Source: Sclerurus mexicanus
Taxonomy: Eukaryota; Chordata; Aves; Passeriformes; Furnariidae
Assembly (NCBI GenBank): GCA_013396755.1
Contig: VWZF01001789.1
Span: forward strand, 744,001-808,000
Reading direction: 5' to 3'
DNA: 64,000 nucleotides
Each line of letters starts with the position of its first letter. Within the stretch, counting starts at the first letter, position 1. The notes beneath the pieces are model-generated. The model saw nothing but the letters and a program-made list of their open reading frames with translations. It ran no database searches and was not told the origin of the DNA. Below are positions 1 through 13,222 of the stretch, piece after piece. The translations under genes were made by a program, and so were the position numbers.

Positions 1-1260
1 GCTCTGTCCTTCCGGTCTCACTAATGAGATTAAGGAAGAAAAGTTCTCATTTACTTCGAAGTAACACAAATGGATGAAAAATTAAAGTATTTCCTTAATT
101 TAAAAGTTCGGTTCCCAACTTACATACCACATCAGCACAGTCTATTAGAAGAAAATGTTTTTAGTGAGACTTATTTAAGTATTTGAGGAACTGCCCTACA
201 AGTTCTGCACATGTCTAAAAATGGGCATACTTGCACAAGTACAGTTATCTCTAAGGAAATCAGAGCGTGTCAAGAAGATAGAAAAGAAAAACTACAAAAT
301 AAAACCAAATAGTCTCAGCTGAATTCCTTGAATGACAAAGGAATCCCTTTTAAAGCTAGAGAGACTCTTCCTGTATAGTTCTATCTGAATGAAGGGTAAG
401 AGCAGAATGAGCCTCACCTGTCATAAACTATGTGAAAGAATGGTAATAAGCCTGACGTTCACTTCTGATGTACATGCATTCATTTTCAGGATTTTACACT
501 TCAATAACTGCAAAATGCTGTCAATCGTAACAGCAAGTCAGTTCTAAGCAAGATGAAGTATTATATACATTATTGCGTTGAATAGAACTATTGGCCACAC
601 CTTCTAAAAATTCATGTTCTCCCATTCAGGACTCTCTGCAGATCCTGAAGGATAGAGAACATTGCTCAGAAACAGCAAAAAGTGCTGAATGGTGGGAAGA
701 AAAGCTCAGGTTTTGTCCTCTCAGGAAAACCTCAGCAGACTGAGGACTATATATGATTTTGCCATCATACCCAACAGCAAGTGCTGTCTGCTCTGTTTAC
801 AAAGTGGATAATTTCATGATTTATGTAACATTCAGAGAGAAAACTGAAGGAGGTATTTCTGCTTGCATACTGAAAGTGAAATTTGCATGTGCTAAGTTTG
901 TAAATAACAGGAAGGTTGTGATTTCTTGATGATTTAACTATGTGCAGAAGATATTTTCTTATTCTGTCATATTCCTCGTCTTCACAATTATAGTTTTGTT
1001 ATGTCATTTCCCTGTTAGAGAACTGCTTGTTTCCCTATATATTTGAAGATGTGCCTGTAGCAAAATTTCTTCTGGTTTTTTGGGTTTTTTTTCAGTTTAA
1101 GAAACATACTTAAATAAAGGTTTATAGAAATTAACATATCTTGTCAGCACTTTGCTAGATTGTTAAATTTTGTTGTTTATTCATAGTGAAACACACTGGG
1201 ATTTTAATGGTCATTGCTATACACCATAATCTTAAAAATATTTATTTTGTATTATTTAAT

Positions 1261-1304
1261 TGTTTTGTTTAGTTTTGTTTAGTTTTTGTTTGTTTTGTTT
1301 TGTG
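1261..1304. repeat. (TTTTG)n-like simple repeat
   Basis: Imperfect repeats of TTTTG/TTTAG units on the plus strand, with interruptions. No CR1 or LTR sequence adjoins it, so it is treated as a simple repeat and not as the tail of a retroelement. Confidence 0.8.
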
Positions 1305-3777
1305 CTTTAATGAATAATTTTATTTTTTTTTATGTTTGTATATGTGTGTAATGGACATCTTAATGCGCTAAATGTCAGCAGTGTATTCAAGGTATACAGC
1401 ACCACTGGTGATTCAGTGAACTGGAACATCTTTCATTGCAGTAGCAATGTGAGAAATAATTGTGCATTCAAGGAACATCAAAGATATTTTCAAAAAATGA
1501 ATTGCATATTAAATAATGCACTGTGAAACAAAGAATAGAAGAGGAAGTGTGTAGCATTGCTTCTGATCTTCAGAAAAATCTGGATTAGGAATCACTGTCT
1601 CATATTTACATGTCAGCCTTCAGCAAGATGCAGTTTGACCTGAGGTTGACTCCAGAGTCACAAGCTAAAAAGAACAGTTATGCAACCATGAGTGGCTAAA
1701 ATTAACCATGTGAAACCCCAGAAGACTGGGGTAAGGGTACCCAGAAACCATGTAACTTTAAGGAATAAAGTTCGCTTCTTTCACTTAAAGAACAGACTTG
1801 CATTGTTTCAGTGTCCATCTTTATTATGCTTAGAGAATTGTGTTTCAATTTCTTGGCATAATTTTCTATTTGCCAGCTCATTTATTGCAAAGTACAATAC
1901 TCTTCCCGTTAGACAGAAGTTGTTTAGTGAATGACCTGGAGCCCTGCAACAATTTAAAAAAAAAGGAAAAAAAAAAAGAGAGAGATAGAAAGGAATAAAA
2001 AGACATAAAATAGAATCTTCCTTTGAAAGCTTCAACTCTTTATTATTATCTGTATTCTGCTTGACCATTTATTTAGTGAGAAAAGTAGAATTCTTCTATA
2101 AGAAAATGTACTGGTTGGAAGACACAGATGGGAAGATGAGCAGATCCTCTTCTTCACATTATTGCCCTTTCTTTGAACCAGTGCAAAATTACCCACAGGT
2201 GGGAAATTGTGTTGTTCCCCAGCATCACTCAAAAGAGGGGAGTTACTCCTGATAATACCCATCTTTGCCCAGAATCAAGACTCTGGAAATTTGGAATAGG
2301 TGATTTGGAGGCCTGTAGCATCTACTGAGAGCCCCTGTAAGTTCTTCTAGGACGACTGAAGGACAGAGAGCATCACAGGTGACTTCTCTGAAACCTGTGC
2401 TGCCATGTCAATGAGTAGTTTAGGAGTAATAGTAGCTATTAGTTGCCCAGCAAATAGCCTTCTTTGCTGAAAAACCTGAGATTCATCATATTCATCAATC
2501 ATTATGCAGGTGCTACACTCCCATAACCAGTAGCTGTGGCTTCTGGACTGAAAACTGTATGTCCAGTTTTGCCTTCAGAAACTGGTGCATCCAGCCAAGC
2601 AATAGCAATAGCATGGACTCATCAGAAAAATCTAACAGGCAGAAAAACAAAATATTCCAAATAAAAATGGGGTTTTTTTATGTGATCCAGGATCTATGAC
2701 ATTAAAAAAAAATAAAATGGTATGACATCAGTGAACAGTAGGTGATTATGTTAGAAAATAGGCCTAACTAGCAATAAATCTAGGGGAAGGAAAGACCACT
2801 CTGTCCACTGTTACTTTTAGATAGCACCCCAGAAAGGATATGCCTTGCTTTCAGACCCAGATTTCATACCCCAGCTTCATCAATGAGATCTGTCCTGGGA
2901 GTCCTGGGACTCTGCTAGTGTTGAGAAAGTAAAAAGCCCTATAAAAATGTTGAGTGAGAAAGACCAACAGAAAAATCACTGATACCTGCTTTCTTATAGT
3001 CTTAAATAGCACTTGGAATATGACGCTTGTGTTATTTCACTCATGTCTTCCTTACCTCTCATTTCCTTTCACCATGAATTTATTTTCTTTCTTTTTCTTT
3101 TCTTCTTTCACCTTCAATTTAATAAAAGTCATGATTATCAAAGCAAGTTGTTATCTTTTGCACACTTCTCTGCACCAATGACCAGAGAGACCAACCAAAA
3201 TAAAGTTTAAAATAGTTGATGGCTGGTACAAGTCTCAGCTGACAAATTCTGTTATGTAGAAAGATGATGCCTTCAAGTTAATGCAGATGCAGAACAATAC
3301 AACACAGTACAGCAGAGCCCCGTAATGGAGCACAGGAGATAGAAACTTCAACTACAAAGTTTATCCCCAGCTCCCTCACCTGTAGAAACTTTGCTACAGT
3401 AAAATTAATGCAGGAAACTCTAAAGTTACTTCACTGCATCACACAGCTGTTGGGTTTGCTCTTCTCCAGACCTAAGGTTGCAACTGACTCGGCTTTAGGA
3501 AAATAAACTGTTTCATGTCTTTGCAATACTTTTGTTTGTATTGAATGTTCTTATGGGTTGTTGTCAGCTCTGATGACAAGAGAGAGCACAGATATTCCAG
3601 CTGATTTTAGCTTTTTGGTTTTCTTTCCCAACCTAAAGGAGACTTACTATTTTCAGGGTCACAAACAAGTCTTTCAAAAAGTACTAAAACCTATGGAGAG
3701 AGGGAAGCAATCCTAAAATGGAAAGCTTAATTCTTCACAATTCAAATATTTAACTGTATTTCTGGTTTGGAGTGAAG

Positions 3778-3840
3778 TTTTTTGTTTGTTGGTTTGGTTT
3801 TGGTTTGTTTTGGTTTTTTGCCTTTTTTTTTTTTCCTTTT
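3778..3840. repeat. T/G-rich simple repeat ending in poly(T)
   Basis: About 60 bases made almost only of T and G (TTTG, TTGG units), ending in a T run interrupted by CC and followed by an A run at 3841. No other structure is visible. Confidence 0.8.
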
Positions 3841-6183
3841 AAAAAAAATTTGCTTCTTTTCTAAGAATTTGTAATGTTCATTATCCGACAAGCCTCTTTA
3901 AAATCCCATCTCTATAGTCAGATCTTCAAATATCTAATATTATGGAGTAAAAGGTTCACATAGATATTAGGTGAAATAAAAACACTCTCTGGACAATGAA
4001 TATGATCCAAGGATATTCATAAGCTGAAATTCATAAAATACCTGTCATCAAGATGTTTGTTTGGTTGTAGAGAATTATTAATTTACTGAAGTTATGACAG
4101 CATATTAATGTCTTGTATAAAAAAGAGGATACATCTGAAACTCAAGGAATATGCAAATTATAAAGTCAGACAAGAAAAATTTCAATTACATACTCTATAA
4201 TACAACTAGAAAATAGGGTTTAACATAAGGATATAAAAAATTTGAGCATATTCTTTTCTTTTTTCCCTGAATAATGACATTTTCCAGGCTCTCAAAATTA
4301 ATCTACCTAAGAAAGAAAAAAATTGACTAGTTCAAAATGAAATCCTGACCAGTTTTTATACTGTGAGTCAGCAGATGGTAAAATCTGCATCACATTATGA
4401 ACTTCTTATTCTAGGCCAGTAGCAGACTTTATTATACAGCTGTCTGTCTAGAAGCGCTAACTAAAATATCACAGATAAAACGGAAAGCCACAGAGGCCAC
4501 TGTAGCATGTGTAGCATGCCCAGAACTACCATCCATAAAGAGAAAAGACCAATAGCTTGTTTTTCATTGACTAAGATTCCTGTGTCAGTTCTAGAGCTAA
4601 TAAATAGGACTCCACAATATTTTACAAGAAGGAAAACAGTGAAGAGTCTTTAGAGATACATCTTGTGGAAAACTTTAATTCATACCACGTTTGCTCTTCT
4701 TGTTATTGTCCTTGACTGGAATATAAAAATGAATATACATTGGCATTTATGACAGATATTGGGTAACAATAAAAGGGATAATGTGTTATGATGTCTATTG
4801 TAATGAGAGTCTGAACACAGGAATGTAGAAAGTCCCTTGCAACCAAGCATCCATATACATATGTATGCACTCAAGACAGGATTTTTTTCCTCATCTAGAA
4901 AACAGTTGGTTCAATTCAACAATATGTTCAATTCAAAAGGTGAAAGTGAAGAGGTAGAAAAAGGAAGAAGCATTTTTAAATTTTTTTTTTGATTAATGCA
5001 TAGTTAAGTCAAAAAAAAGTCTGAGTACATTACACAAATCCTATGTACATTCTGTTAAGAAAAAGAAAATCTTAGTGAAGCATGTCATTAAAGATTAATA
5101 TTAAATAGAAATTATTAGTAAACATTTTATTTTCTTGATCCTTTTAGTAAAACAGTCACAGACTTTTTCCAAGATAAATGTTCAAACTTCTTATTTCTTA
5201 TATTTTCTAATTTTTGAGATTATAAAATACCAGAACAGATTTATTCAAATACCTTATTTCTTTTATCTAGATGTAATAATGTAGTGCTGAAATATACAGA
5301 CAACTTCTGAAAAAAATTGCTATACAAAAAAGGTATCATTCTTCTTTGAGCTTGGAATAAAGACAGATTATAGTTGTAAGTATACTATTTCACAATAAAA
5401 TAAGTAAATGTTGTTAGGGAATTTTATAAACTTGCATGATTAAAAGAAAATATTTGATAAAGTGTGCTTTCATGCTCTATTATAAGAGAGCTCTTTTTTG
5501 ACTGAAAATCTGCCTTTTTATTTTCCATGCCTTACTCCATCACCATCAAGGCTTTGCCGAACAGTGAAGCTCACAGTTTGCAATCTTAACAATTATCAGT
5601 TTTAAATCATTTGGGGAAAAACTGCAGCACAGGATCCAAATAAGTTCTTTTTTCTGTATGGCTGGGTATACATCTGTGTACATATACATGTCTGTGCACA
5701 TGGGAGGTGGGTGTGACTGTAGCATTTGAGCTGACAACTTCCCTTATAAAGTTAAGGATTTCTGGCATTCTTTTAAATTGCTTATGACTTGGCCAAAACC
5801 AAAATGTTTGGATGAAAATTTTCCACAGTAGGTTTATGCATCAGAGAGAATTTTATTCAAAACACTCAGACAAAATAGTTCATCTGTTTCAGAGAATGAG
5901 ATTAGGCAAAGTATGTTGTTTTATCCATTTTAAAGAACATTAGAGAACAGTGTCTTGTAAAAGCTGGAATAGAACCCTGAAACTGTTAGTTGTGCCATCT
6001 TTCTCTGGCAGCAAGTAGCAGGAAAGCCAGCTGCTGAGTGAATGTCTTTGCGTTCTGATCCACATAGAGGAGAGTGGGATATTTTTGTTACCACACTAGA
6101 AATGATGGTGCTGCAGGTTGGCTTTACAAATGTTGCAGTTGTGCCTCACAATTATGACATTTTAATTTAAATACAAGTTATAG

Positions 6184-6220
6184 CATTCCTTCTAATTGAA
6201 ACCACTCTATGATTCTGTGA
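6184..6220 (+). mobile_element. Very short CR1 LINE 3' tail
   Basis: The segment reads like the last ~35 bases of an avian CR1: a degenerate form of the TTCCAACCC-AAACCATT block followed by CTATGATTCTGTGA, the 8-base tail unit. Extreme 5' truncation is normal for CR1. So short a match could be chance, but block order and tail both fit. Confidence 0.6.
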
Positions 6221-6387
6221 CAGCCTCCATGCAGTCCTAGTAACTTGAATAGCGCCAGGATTTTATTTCTGTTACATATCAAATAATTGTTCAAAATGAA
6301 TTCCTGTAATATGAAATTAATTAATATGTCAGTTACAGAAATATTAAAGACGTTTTAGCCATAGTCTGCATCTTAATACTACTCACA

Positions 6388-6705
6388 GATTCATAGGATC
6401 ATAGAGAAGTTTGGGTAGGAAGCGACCTTAAAGATCATCTAGTTCCAAGCTCCCTGCCGTGGGGCACGGAAACCTTTTGCTAGACCAGGTTACTCAGAGC
6501 CCTGTCCAATCTGGCCTTGAACCATTCCAGGATGAGGTATCCACAACTTCTCTGGGCAACCTGTTCCCGGTGTCTCACCACTCTCACAAAAAAGAATTTC
6601 TTCCTAATATCCAATTATTAAAAGAGAGACCTACTGTCTCACTTTAAAGCCACTGGCCCTTGTTCTATTACTACATACTCTTGTAATAAGCCCCTCTCCA
6701 GCTTT
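6388..6705 (-). mobile_element. CR1 LINE, 5'-truncated, minus strand
   Basis: Read on the minus strand this is the 3' end of a CR1 retrotransposon. From the element's 3' end inwards, the plus strand shows the tail (ATTCATAGGATCATAG), then TTTGGGTAGGAAGCGACCTTAAAG, the ATCATCTAGTTCCAAG block, the GGCCTTGAACCATTCCAGG block and the CTGGGCAACCTGTTCC block. These are the hallmark blocks of the CR1 3' UTR and ORF2 C-terminus. Only about 320 bases remain, and a T/G-rich tract adjoins the 5' truncation point. The internal open frame on the plus strand is antisense and meaningless. CR1 identity is firm; the subfamily is not assigned. Confidence 0.92.
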
Positions 6706-6740
6706 TGGTTTGTTTTTGTTTTGTTTTTTTTTTTTTCTTT
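6706..6740. repeat. T/G-rich tract next to CR1 truncation point
   Basis: TTTG units grading into a 13-base T run, directly beyond the 5' end of the neighbouring CR1 copy. It may have been the target-site sequence or have arisen later. Confidence 0.75.
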
Positions 6741-7172
6741 CCCTTCACAAACATTCCTGGGCTGAGCCCATTCCATAGCACATGACAAAAGTCTCATTAA
6801 ATCCAGTCAAACCCCAGAAGTAAATGGTTGTGGGACAGAGACCACTCATCTTCCAGGGTAGTGAGACATGATTATTCCCTTCCAGATGTGTTTGCATCAG
6901 TCATCACTAGTAAATCTGGAGCTGGCTTCTGCTGACAAATTTGTACCTAACTCCCAGTACAGACACTGGAATCTGACAGAAACCATCTGCAGTGCTGCCT
7001 CTTTTGTAAAATGTTGTGTCCTAAATAAACACCACAAAATCCGACAAGGGTTTTGTTGAACAATCTGTCAATTACCAAAAAGTGGGTGTAGCTCTGTTTC
7101 AGAATATATTCCCTCTTTGAATAGCTCTGCCACCAGCCAGGTGAGTCAGCAGCATCAAATAAAGCCACATTT

Positions 7173-7785
7173 ATCACAGAATCACGGAATCATAAAATAG
7201 TTTGGGTTGGAAGGGACTTTTAAAGGCTCTCTAGTCCAACCACTGTTGCAACAAGCAGTGACATCAACTAGATCTGGATGCTCAGAGCCCCATCCAATCT
7301 GACTTTGAATGTTTCCAGGGATGGAACAGTTGCTACCTCTCCAGATAACCTGTTCCACTGTTTCATCACCCACATTGTAAAAATTGTTTTCCCTATACCT
7401 AGTCTAAATCTATCCTCCTTTAGTTTAAAACCGTTACCATTTGTCCTATTGCAACATGTTCTGTTATAAAGTTTGTCCTCATATTTCTTGTAAGTCCTCT
7501 TTCATTACTGGATGGCTACAGTGAAGTCTCCCTGGAGCCTTCTGAACTCCAGGCTGACCAACCCCAACTCTCTCAGCCTTTTCTCAAAGGAGAGGTGCTT
7601 CATCCCTCTGATCATCTTCATGGCCCTCCTCTGGACTCATTCCAAAAGGTCAGTGTGCTTCCTGTGCTGGGAACCCCAGAGCTGGATGCAGCACTCCAGG
7701 TGGGCTCTCACAAGAGCTCAGTAAGGAGGCAGAATCACCTCCCTCATCCTGCTGGTCATGCCCCTTTTGATGCAGCCCAGAAAAA
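7173..7785 (-). mobile_element. CR1 LINE, 5'-truncated, ~610 bp, minus strand
   Basis: The longest contiguous CR1 3' piece in the window. The plus strand starts with the antisense tail (ATCACAGAATCACGGAATCA), then GGTTGGAAGGGACTTTTAAAGG, the CTAGTCCAACCAC block and the CTGTTCCACTGTTTCATCACCC block. It continues into the antisense of the ORF2 C-terminal coding part (AGGCTGACCAACCCCAACTC; ATCTTCATGGCCCTCCTCTG; AGAGCTGGATGCAGCACTCC) and stops near GATGCAGCCCAGAAA. Stop codons and small indels show that the coding part is dead. Orientation matches the copies on either side, but the copies differ enough to be independent insertions and not duplications. Confidence 0.95.
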
Positions 7786-8545
7786 CAAAGTATTTTGAAA
7801 CCTATTTGGCTCATTATGAGGCAGGTGTGATTTCACTGGGAAGCATTTAAATGCCAAGATAATAGGCACTGCAAAAGGTTATCAGCAAAACTGATAATCA
7901 GTGTTTGCAACTGACATAGTACGTCTGTTAGTGTTTACATTTTTATCTTGTATTAAAGGTTGCTTTCTTTGAACTAAAAATATAATTAGTGGCTAATAAA
8001 AGAGCATATTAGATTATTCACAGTGTAAATTGATATGGTATAAATTAACTGAGCTGTGTCAGCTGAGGTTCAGGCTTGAGTTTAATGTGATAGTGAGGGA
8101 ATTTGCAGACCACATCAAAAGAAATTCTGATAATATCAAAATAACTGAAAATTCATAAGCAAATCTTGTAAATTCTTTTGCTCTATACAGTTATTTTAAA
8201 ATTCAGATGGAGAGATAATTAAGATAATGTATCTAAATATAAAGGGTATCTATGACTGGAAGCTGAACTGATGTGTTATTTTTATGTTATTCAGATTTCT
8301 TGATTGGATCAAAGTTGTTTTTTTTTTCTATTACATTTATTATATTTGATATATTCAATATATATCTCAAAAGTCTTTTCCCATGGAATTTCTATTTATT
8401 GACACTATGAATAGTTTTATATTTCTTAATAAGATTACTGTTAAAATATAACTTTGGATGTGTGCAAAATTATCCCTATCTGAGACCTGCATTCAATCCA
8501 ATTTGTATGTACTAGACACTTAGTGGCACAAGAGTACTTTAGAAA

Positions 8546-8876
8546 CAGAATTATTTAGATTGGGAAAGAACTTTGAGATCAAGTCCAGCTGCTAACTTGA
8601 CACTGTCAAGTTCATCACTAAATCATGTCCCTAAATGCCACATCTACAGGTGTTTTAAATGGTGAGTCCACCAATTCCCTGGGCAGCCTGTTCCAATGTC
8701 TGATCACCCTTTCTCTGAAAAAAATTTTTGTTAATGTCCAATTAAACCTCCCCTGATACAACTTGAGGCTGTTTCCTCTTGTCCTATTGCTTGTTACTTG
8801 TGAGAAGGGACCAACCCGCACCTATCTAAACCTGCTCTTTAGTTGTAGGGAGCAATAAGATCACCTCTGAGCCTCA
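8546..8876 (-). mobile_element. CR1 LINE 3' end with open ORF2 C-terminus, minus strand
   Basis: Another minus-strand CR1 3' fragment. In it, 8618-8821 stays open for 67 codons and encodes what looks like the conserved C-terminus of the CR1 ORF2 polyprotein, including HWNRLPRE at about 8675-8698 preceded by a RTRGN-like block. The CR1 ORF2 product supplies endonuclease and reverse transcriptase; only its tail is left here, with no catalytic domain. The 3' tail unit is poorly preserved, so this copy seems older than the one at 7.2 kb. The open frame is most likely a chance survival. Confidence 0.9.
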
Positions 8877-11800
8877 AGAAATTGTTTCAAAATGTGTTAC
8901 TTACCAATGACCCAGTGCCCAGCTAATTTGGCATAAAAGCCAAAAATCGGGGAGAAAATCCGGGAATGAAGTAAGGTGCCTCCAAACCAATCTACAAACT
9001 AACAGTGCCTCAAACACTGTAGTGTTTTTCCCTAATTAGGTCAGCACCCCACAGCATGAGGAGTGCTGCTCTTACCCTGACTCATTTCACTTCAGTGACC
9101 TGTTTCTAATCAACAGAAAATGCATTCATGCCTTTTATCATCTAGATAACTTGGATGACATTTTCAAACAGCTCATCTTTCTATATTACGTATTTAGAAT
9201 TCAAAAAATCTCAGTCTTTTCCTGTTTTACAGCAAACCAAAAAGTAGAGACTGAAGAGTGTGATTGTGTTATACCTAAGCCACTATGGAGCTTTCATCAT
9301 CTTTTACTCCAGATCCTCAGGTGCTCTAAATGTTGTGCCCTGGGTAGCTTGAAGTCTGTCCTGATTTAGGTATGGGGGCTGGCAAGAAATGGGATCCACT
9401 CAGTCAACTGAGTAACAACTTGTTTGCCAGCAGGCTTGTCACCTTGTTGAGGAGGCCTTTCACTGTGACATTCTGGGGCCTGGTGGCAGCATTTTGTAAA
9501 TACATGAAGGAACAAGAGGTCAGAGGTGGTAAAGACATGAGGTAGGATAATGGGAGATAAAGATTCCTTGGGATGAGCAAGATGGCTCAAAAAGAAGCCC
9601 ATGTCAATATGGATAAAGGAAACAAAAGGTGGGGGTTGACATTTAGATGAAAGAACAGCTCAAAGGTATGGAGCTGAGTGATGAGAAGTAGGATCTGGCT
9701 CTACCCATACCTCTTCTGTTACTTACTGGTCTCCTTATGCTTTATACTGCAAGGTCTTTACCTCAGGTTTTTGAAGCTATGTCAGTGTTCACCAACAGCC
9801 CACAGTGAAAAGTTATACACAGTAAGACATGAAATGCACTTCTGAAAGTGATGTCATTATCCCATCAACAAAACTCCATGTAGTAATCATGTGGTGTTTA
9901 GAACTGCATTCCAACATAGTATAAAAATATCAGATTGCAGAAATGCATTTTAAAATATATAACCCTTCTATGTTCTTTGTGTTTCTGTGGCACAAGACAC
10001 TTTGTGACCTAGGTATGAGCAGAATTGATCCATTTACTCTTTATCTCTTACTGCTACTTTTTATTTTTTATGCCCCCCCACCATGACCTTGGAGTGGTTT
10101 ACTTAAAAACTTAATCCAGCAGGTTTTAGGTGGTGAGACAGACACCTCTGAAGGGTCATGAGCAAATAAACTGTTTATATAAAAGTGAGATTATTGCCAT
10201 TAAGTTTAAATTTACTGCATGATAGTCCCTTATCTTCAATGAAGCATGTGTAAAATTTTATGAACTGAAATACGCTTTAATTTTGTGCCTAATTAGTACT
10301 TTCCTTAGTAGCATTTACAATCTTAAAAAAAGACAATATAGCATTAAGAGTACTAGGAATAGCAATAGCAGCAGGAGTTACTACATCTAGTATTATCACT
10401 ACTGCTACAACTAATATTATATTGGCTGTCATGCTTTCCTGAAGTCAGAGATCAAGATTTAAACTGGATGTTCTCCATTGATTTCAGAGCTACTCATCAT
10501 TTATATTAGCTGGGAAACTGTTTCTAAACTTCACAGTCAGCTCCCAGTGCTTTACTCTCTGCTCATTAGTGTAGTACTTTGCACTGAAGTCAGCAGGACT
10601 GTTCAGTGGATATAAAAGCTGTGCAGTTTTTCTCTTATCATGTTGCTGTTGATCACATTAGGCAAAACAAACTTCTGATGTGCTTTTACCCTTAGACAAG
10701 TTCCTATGACTTGACATCAAGTAGTGACATAAAATACATCTGATGCTTGTTTTTGAAGTCAGGCATAGTGTCTACTTCTTGTATTTTAATAAAGATAGTA
10801 TGCATACTAAATTAGCCAAATATTTCATATTAGAACAATAATGTTATCATAGTACTGCATTGCAATGCCTTTGATTCTCCTGTCATTCACACAAAGACAT
10901 CAAATGAATTAAATAGAATGACATTACCCTATCATAAGTATACCTAAAAGTAGTCATGTTACATGAACAATAAGTGTCAGGAGTTACCATAACTTTTAAA
11001 AACAATGGCATCTTTTCATTGTGTAGATGTGAAAAGACACAGAATGTTTTTATATTGATCTTAGAAAACACAAGAAAGTACACTCAGACAAGTACAGTGT
11101 AAGTATACAAGAAAGCAAGACAGGATGAAAAAGAGATTTTTCTAGAACACTTAAATGTTTTATCTGTCTACCAAATGAGAAAAAGCAAAATTTCTCACTG
11201 TGTTTAAGTTTAGACCAACATAAGCCCAGAATCATAACAGGAAATGAAAACATATGGGTTTTAAAAGTTTAGATATTTTTGACACAATGGCCTTTGCATG
11301 AAAATATTTGTGATTTTTGAAATTATGCATACTCTCTAGAAATCTAGTGTTAATACAGTGATAGCAATGTTGTATTACAGATGAACAGTCTGTAGCATTC
11401 TGGGTGTAATTCTGAAGTGTTTTCCTCAAGACTTACCTTACTTTGTGTTAAACTCACCTACTTTCTACTGAATTAATCAAAACAGTTTTAAAAACAGCAC
11501 AACACTGTGAGAAAAGCTAGAAGTTCCTTCCTCAGGATGTGAGAACTCTGACTCATAAACACAAGTTGAACAATTAAAATGTCTGGGTCAGAAAACACAT
11601 GTATGTCAATAATCTCATTGTTAGCTATCCCACAACGACTCTGTGTGCTTAAAGCTACAGAGCTATATGCACAGTAGTCTGAAGAACAAGCTATGGCCTC
11701 ATCCCTGAAGTGTTCTCTGAAGTAAATATAGATTTAGGGAATTGCAAGCAGAAATAAATACTATTGGTTATTTAAGATAATATTACTATTACTATTTAAG

Positions 11801-12913
11801 ACAAAATTTAAGGCAATTGAGTAGATTTTTTGATAGAATGTACTAAACTTAAAGCTGTGAGGTGAGTTTAGCCCAGTCTTGGATATTTTTTAAACTTGCA
11901 AGTTGACTCTAACACTCAAAGCTTACTGAGAAAGGGATGCAAGTTTTCCTGCAGAACTTGAATGACACTGACCCCTTCTCCCACAGAAAAGGTTTACTGT
12001 TCACCAGGCAGCAGCTTTGCTCATGTTCGGGAATCTCTATTCCTTTGGGTGTACTCTTGCTTGTTGCTGACCTCGATAAGCTCTTAGTCTCCATAGTACT
12101 TTGTAGTAGAGCTTCACTGCTAATTGTGTAGGAAATGTTTTCACTTCTTAGTATTAATTTTCCTACCTTTCTATCTCACTGAAGTTTCTTTATTTCTTTA
12201 TTATGGAAAAAGATTAATTCAAGTTCCTTAACTGCCTTTTCTATCATGACCATTTTGTCTTTCCTTTTTTTTGTGAATTAAACACTGTCTTTTCAGTCTC
12301 TTTTGCTAGGAGGGCCTTCCCATGCCTCTATCTTCTCATGATTATGTATCAGAAAGTCAGTGGTCTCAGTGGGACCCTTGGGACGATAAGCCCACAGGAT
12401 CAGCACTACCTGAGGAGAAGAAATACTAACTGAGACACATTGTATGTATGACACTTTAAAAATAAGTTTTATATTTCCATCTCTTTTCTATAGTTTTTTA
12501 ACTCTAGATTTTAAATACAATTGCATTACAATATAACTAAGAAAAACTAATGCTCTTTTAAACTGATAAAGACCCTGCCTAAGGCAATATTGAAGTTCTT
12601 GAATTGAATAAGTGCTTTGGGCTATAACAATATTTGTTCATGCATTTAACTCAACAAGACATTCTAGTGCTTTACAAATGAAATAAAATGAAAGAGTTTA
12701 GTGTGATTACTTCATATGTGGCTTAAAACCTGAATATGGTAAAGGTTAAGACTGCTTATTTTATTGACTACAAATTAAATATTTAAAAACAGTGATTAAA
12801 AATCCTTCAATTTTAAGCACAAGAAATCCCCATAAAACTTTCAAATACCCCATAGGTGTACTGGATAAGCATGTAAAATATCCCAAATTTCTCTTTGTGA
12901 CTATATTCATCCT
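8877..12913. other. Unique non-coding stretch
   Basis: I see no gene and no recognisable element. The part from about 9,360 to 9,600 is somewhat richer in G and C than its surroundings but has no frame with a recognisable product. An interrupted triplet-like region (AGC/ACT/ATT mixtures) lies near 10,360-10,440. Confidence 0.55.
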
Positions 12914-13222
12914 TGTCGTTGTTTAACCCCAATCTGCAACTAAGTTCTGCACAGCCGCTCACTCACTTTCACTGTGTCAGGATGGGGGATAGAGAATTGG
13001 AAAGATTAACAGTGAGAAAATTTGTGAACTGTGATAAAGACAGTCTAATGGGTACAACAGAAGCCACATATGCAAGCAAAGCAAAACACAGTAGTGTGGG
13101 CAGATGGGTGTTCAGCCATCTACAGGAAAGCAGGGCTCCAGCACACATAATGGTGACCTGAGAAGAGAAACAACATCACTCCAAATGTTGCCCCCCCTTT
13201 TCTCCTTCTTCTCCCAGATTTG
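12914..13222 (-). mobile_element. ERVL-type solo LTR fragment, minus strand
   Basis: The plus strand begins TGTCGTTGTTTAACCCC, continues with a CAACTAAG...ACAGCCGCTCACTCACT block and GGATGGGGGA, and later has GGGTGTTCAGCCATCTACAG, AAAGCAGGGCTCC and a C-rich run near 13,190. This is the antisense of the R/U5 and part of the U3 of an LTR widespread in birds, the family also seen at 18.2 and 58.2 kb. It breaks off near 13,222, so most of the U3 is missing. No retroviral coding sequence is attached, so it is a truncated solo LTR. The family is recognised from general knowledge of avian repeats; the exact name is uncertain. Confidence 0.8.

Larger units (their letters stand above)
1..6183. other. 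Unique AT-rich non-coding stretch
   Basis: No gene is supported here. The open frames are under 90 codons, overlap each other on both strands, and show no domain, signal peptide or codon bias. Apart from two T/G-rich simple repeats listed separately and many short A or T runs, I recognise no transposable element. It could be intergenic or intronic; an exon too short or too diverged to recognise cannot be excluded. Confidence 0.6.

Noticed and set aside
11920..12100. A possible exon after a TTTTCCTGCAG acceptor-like site
   Set aside because: A pyrimidine tract and AG are present, but frames are open on both strands, no product is recognisable and no matching donor is convincing.
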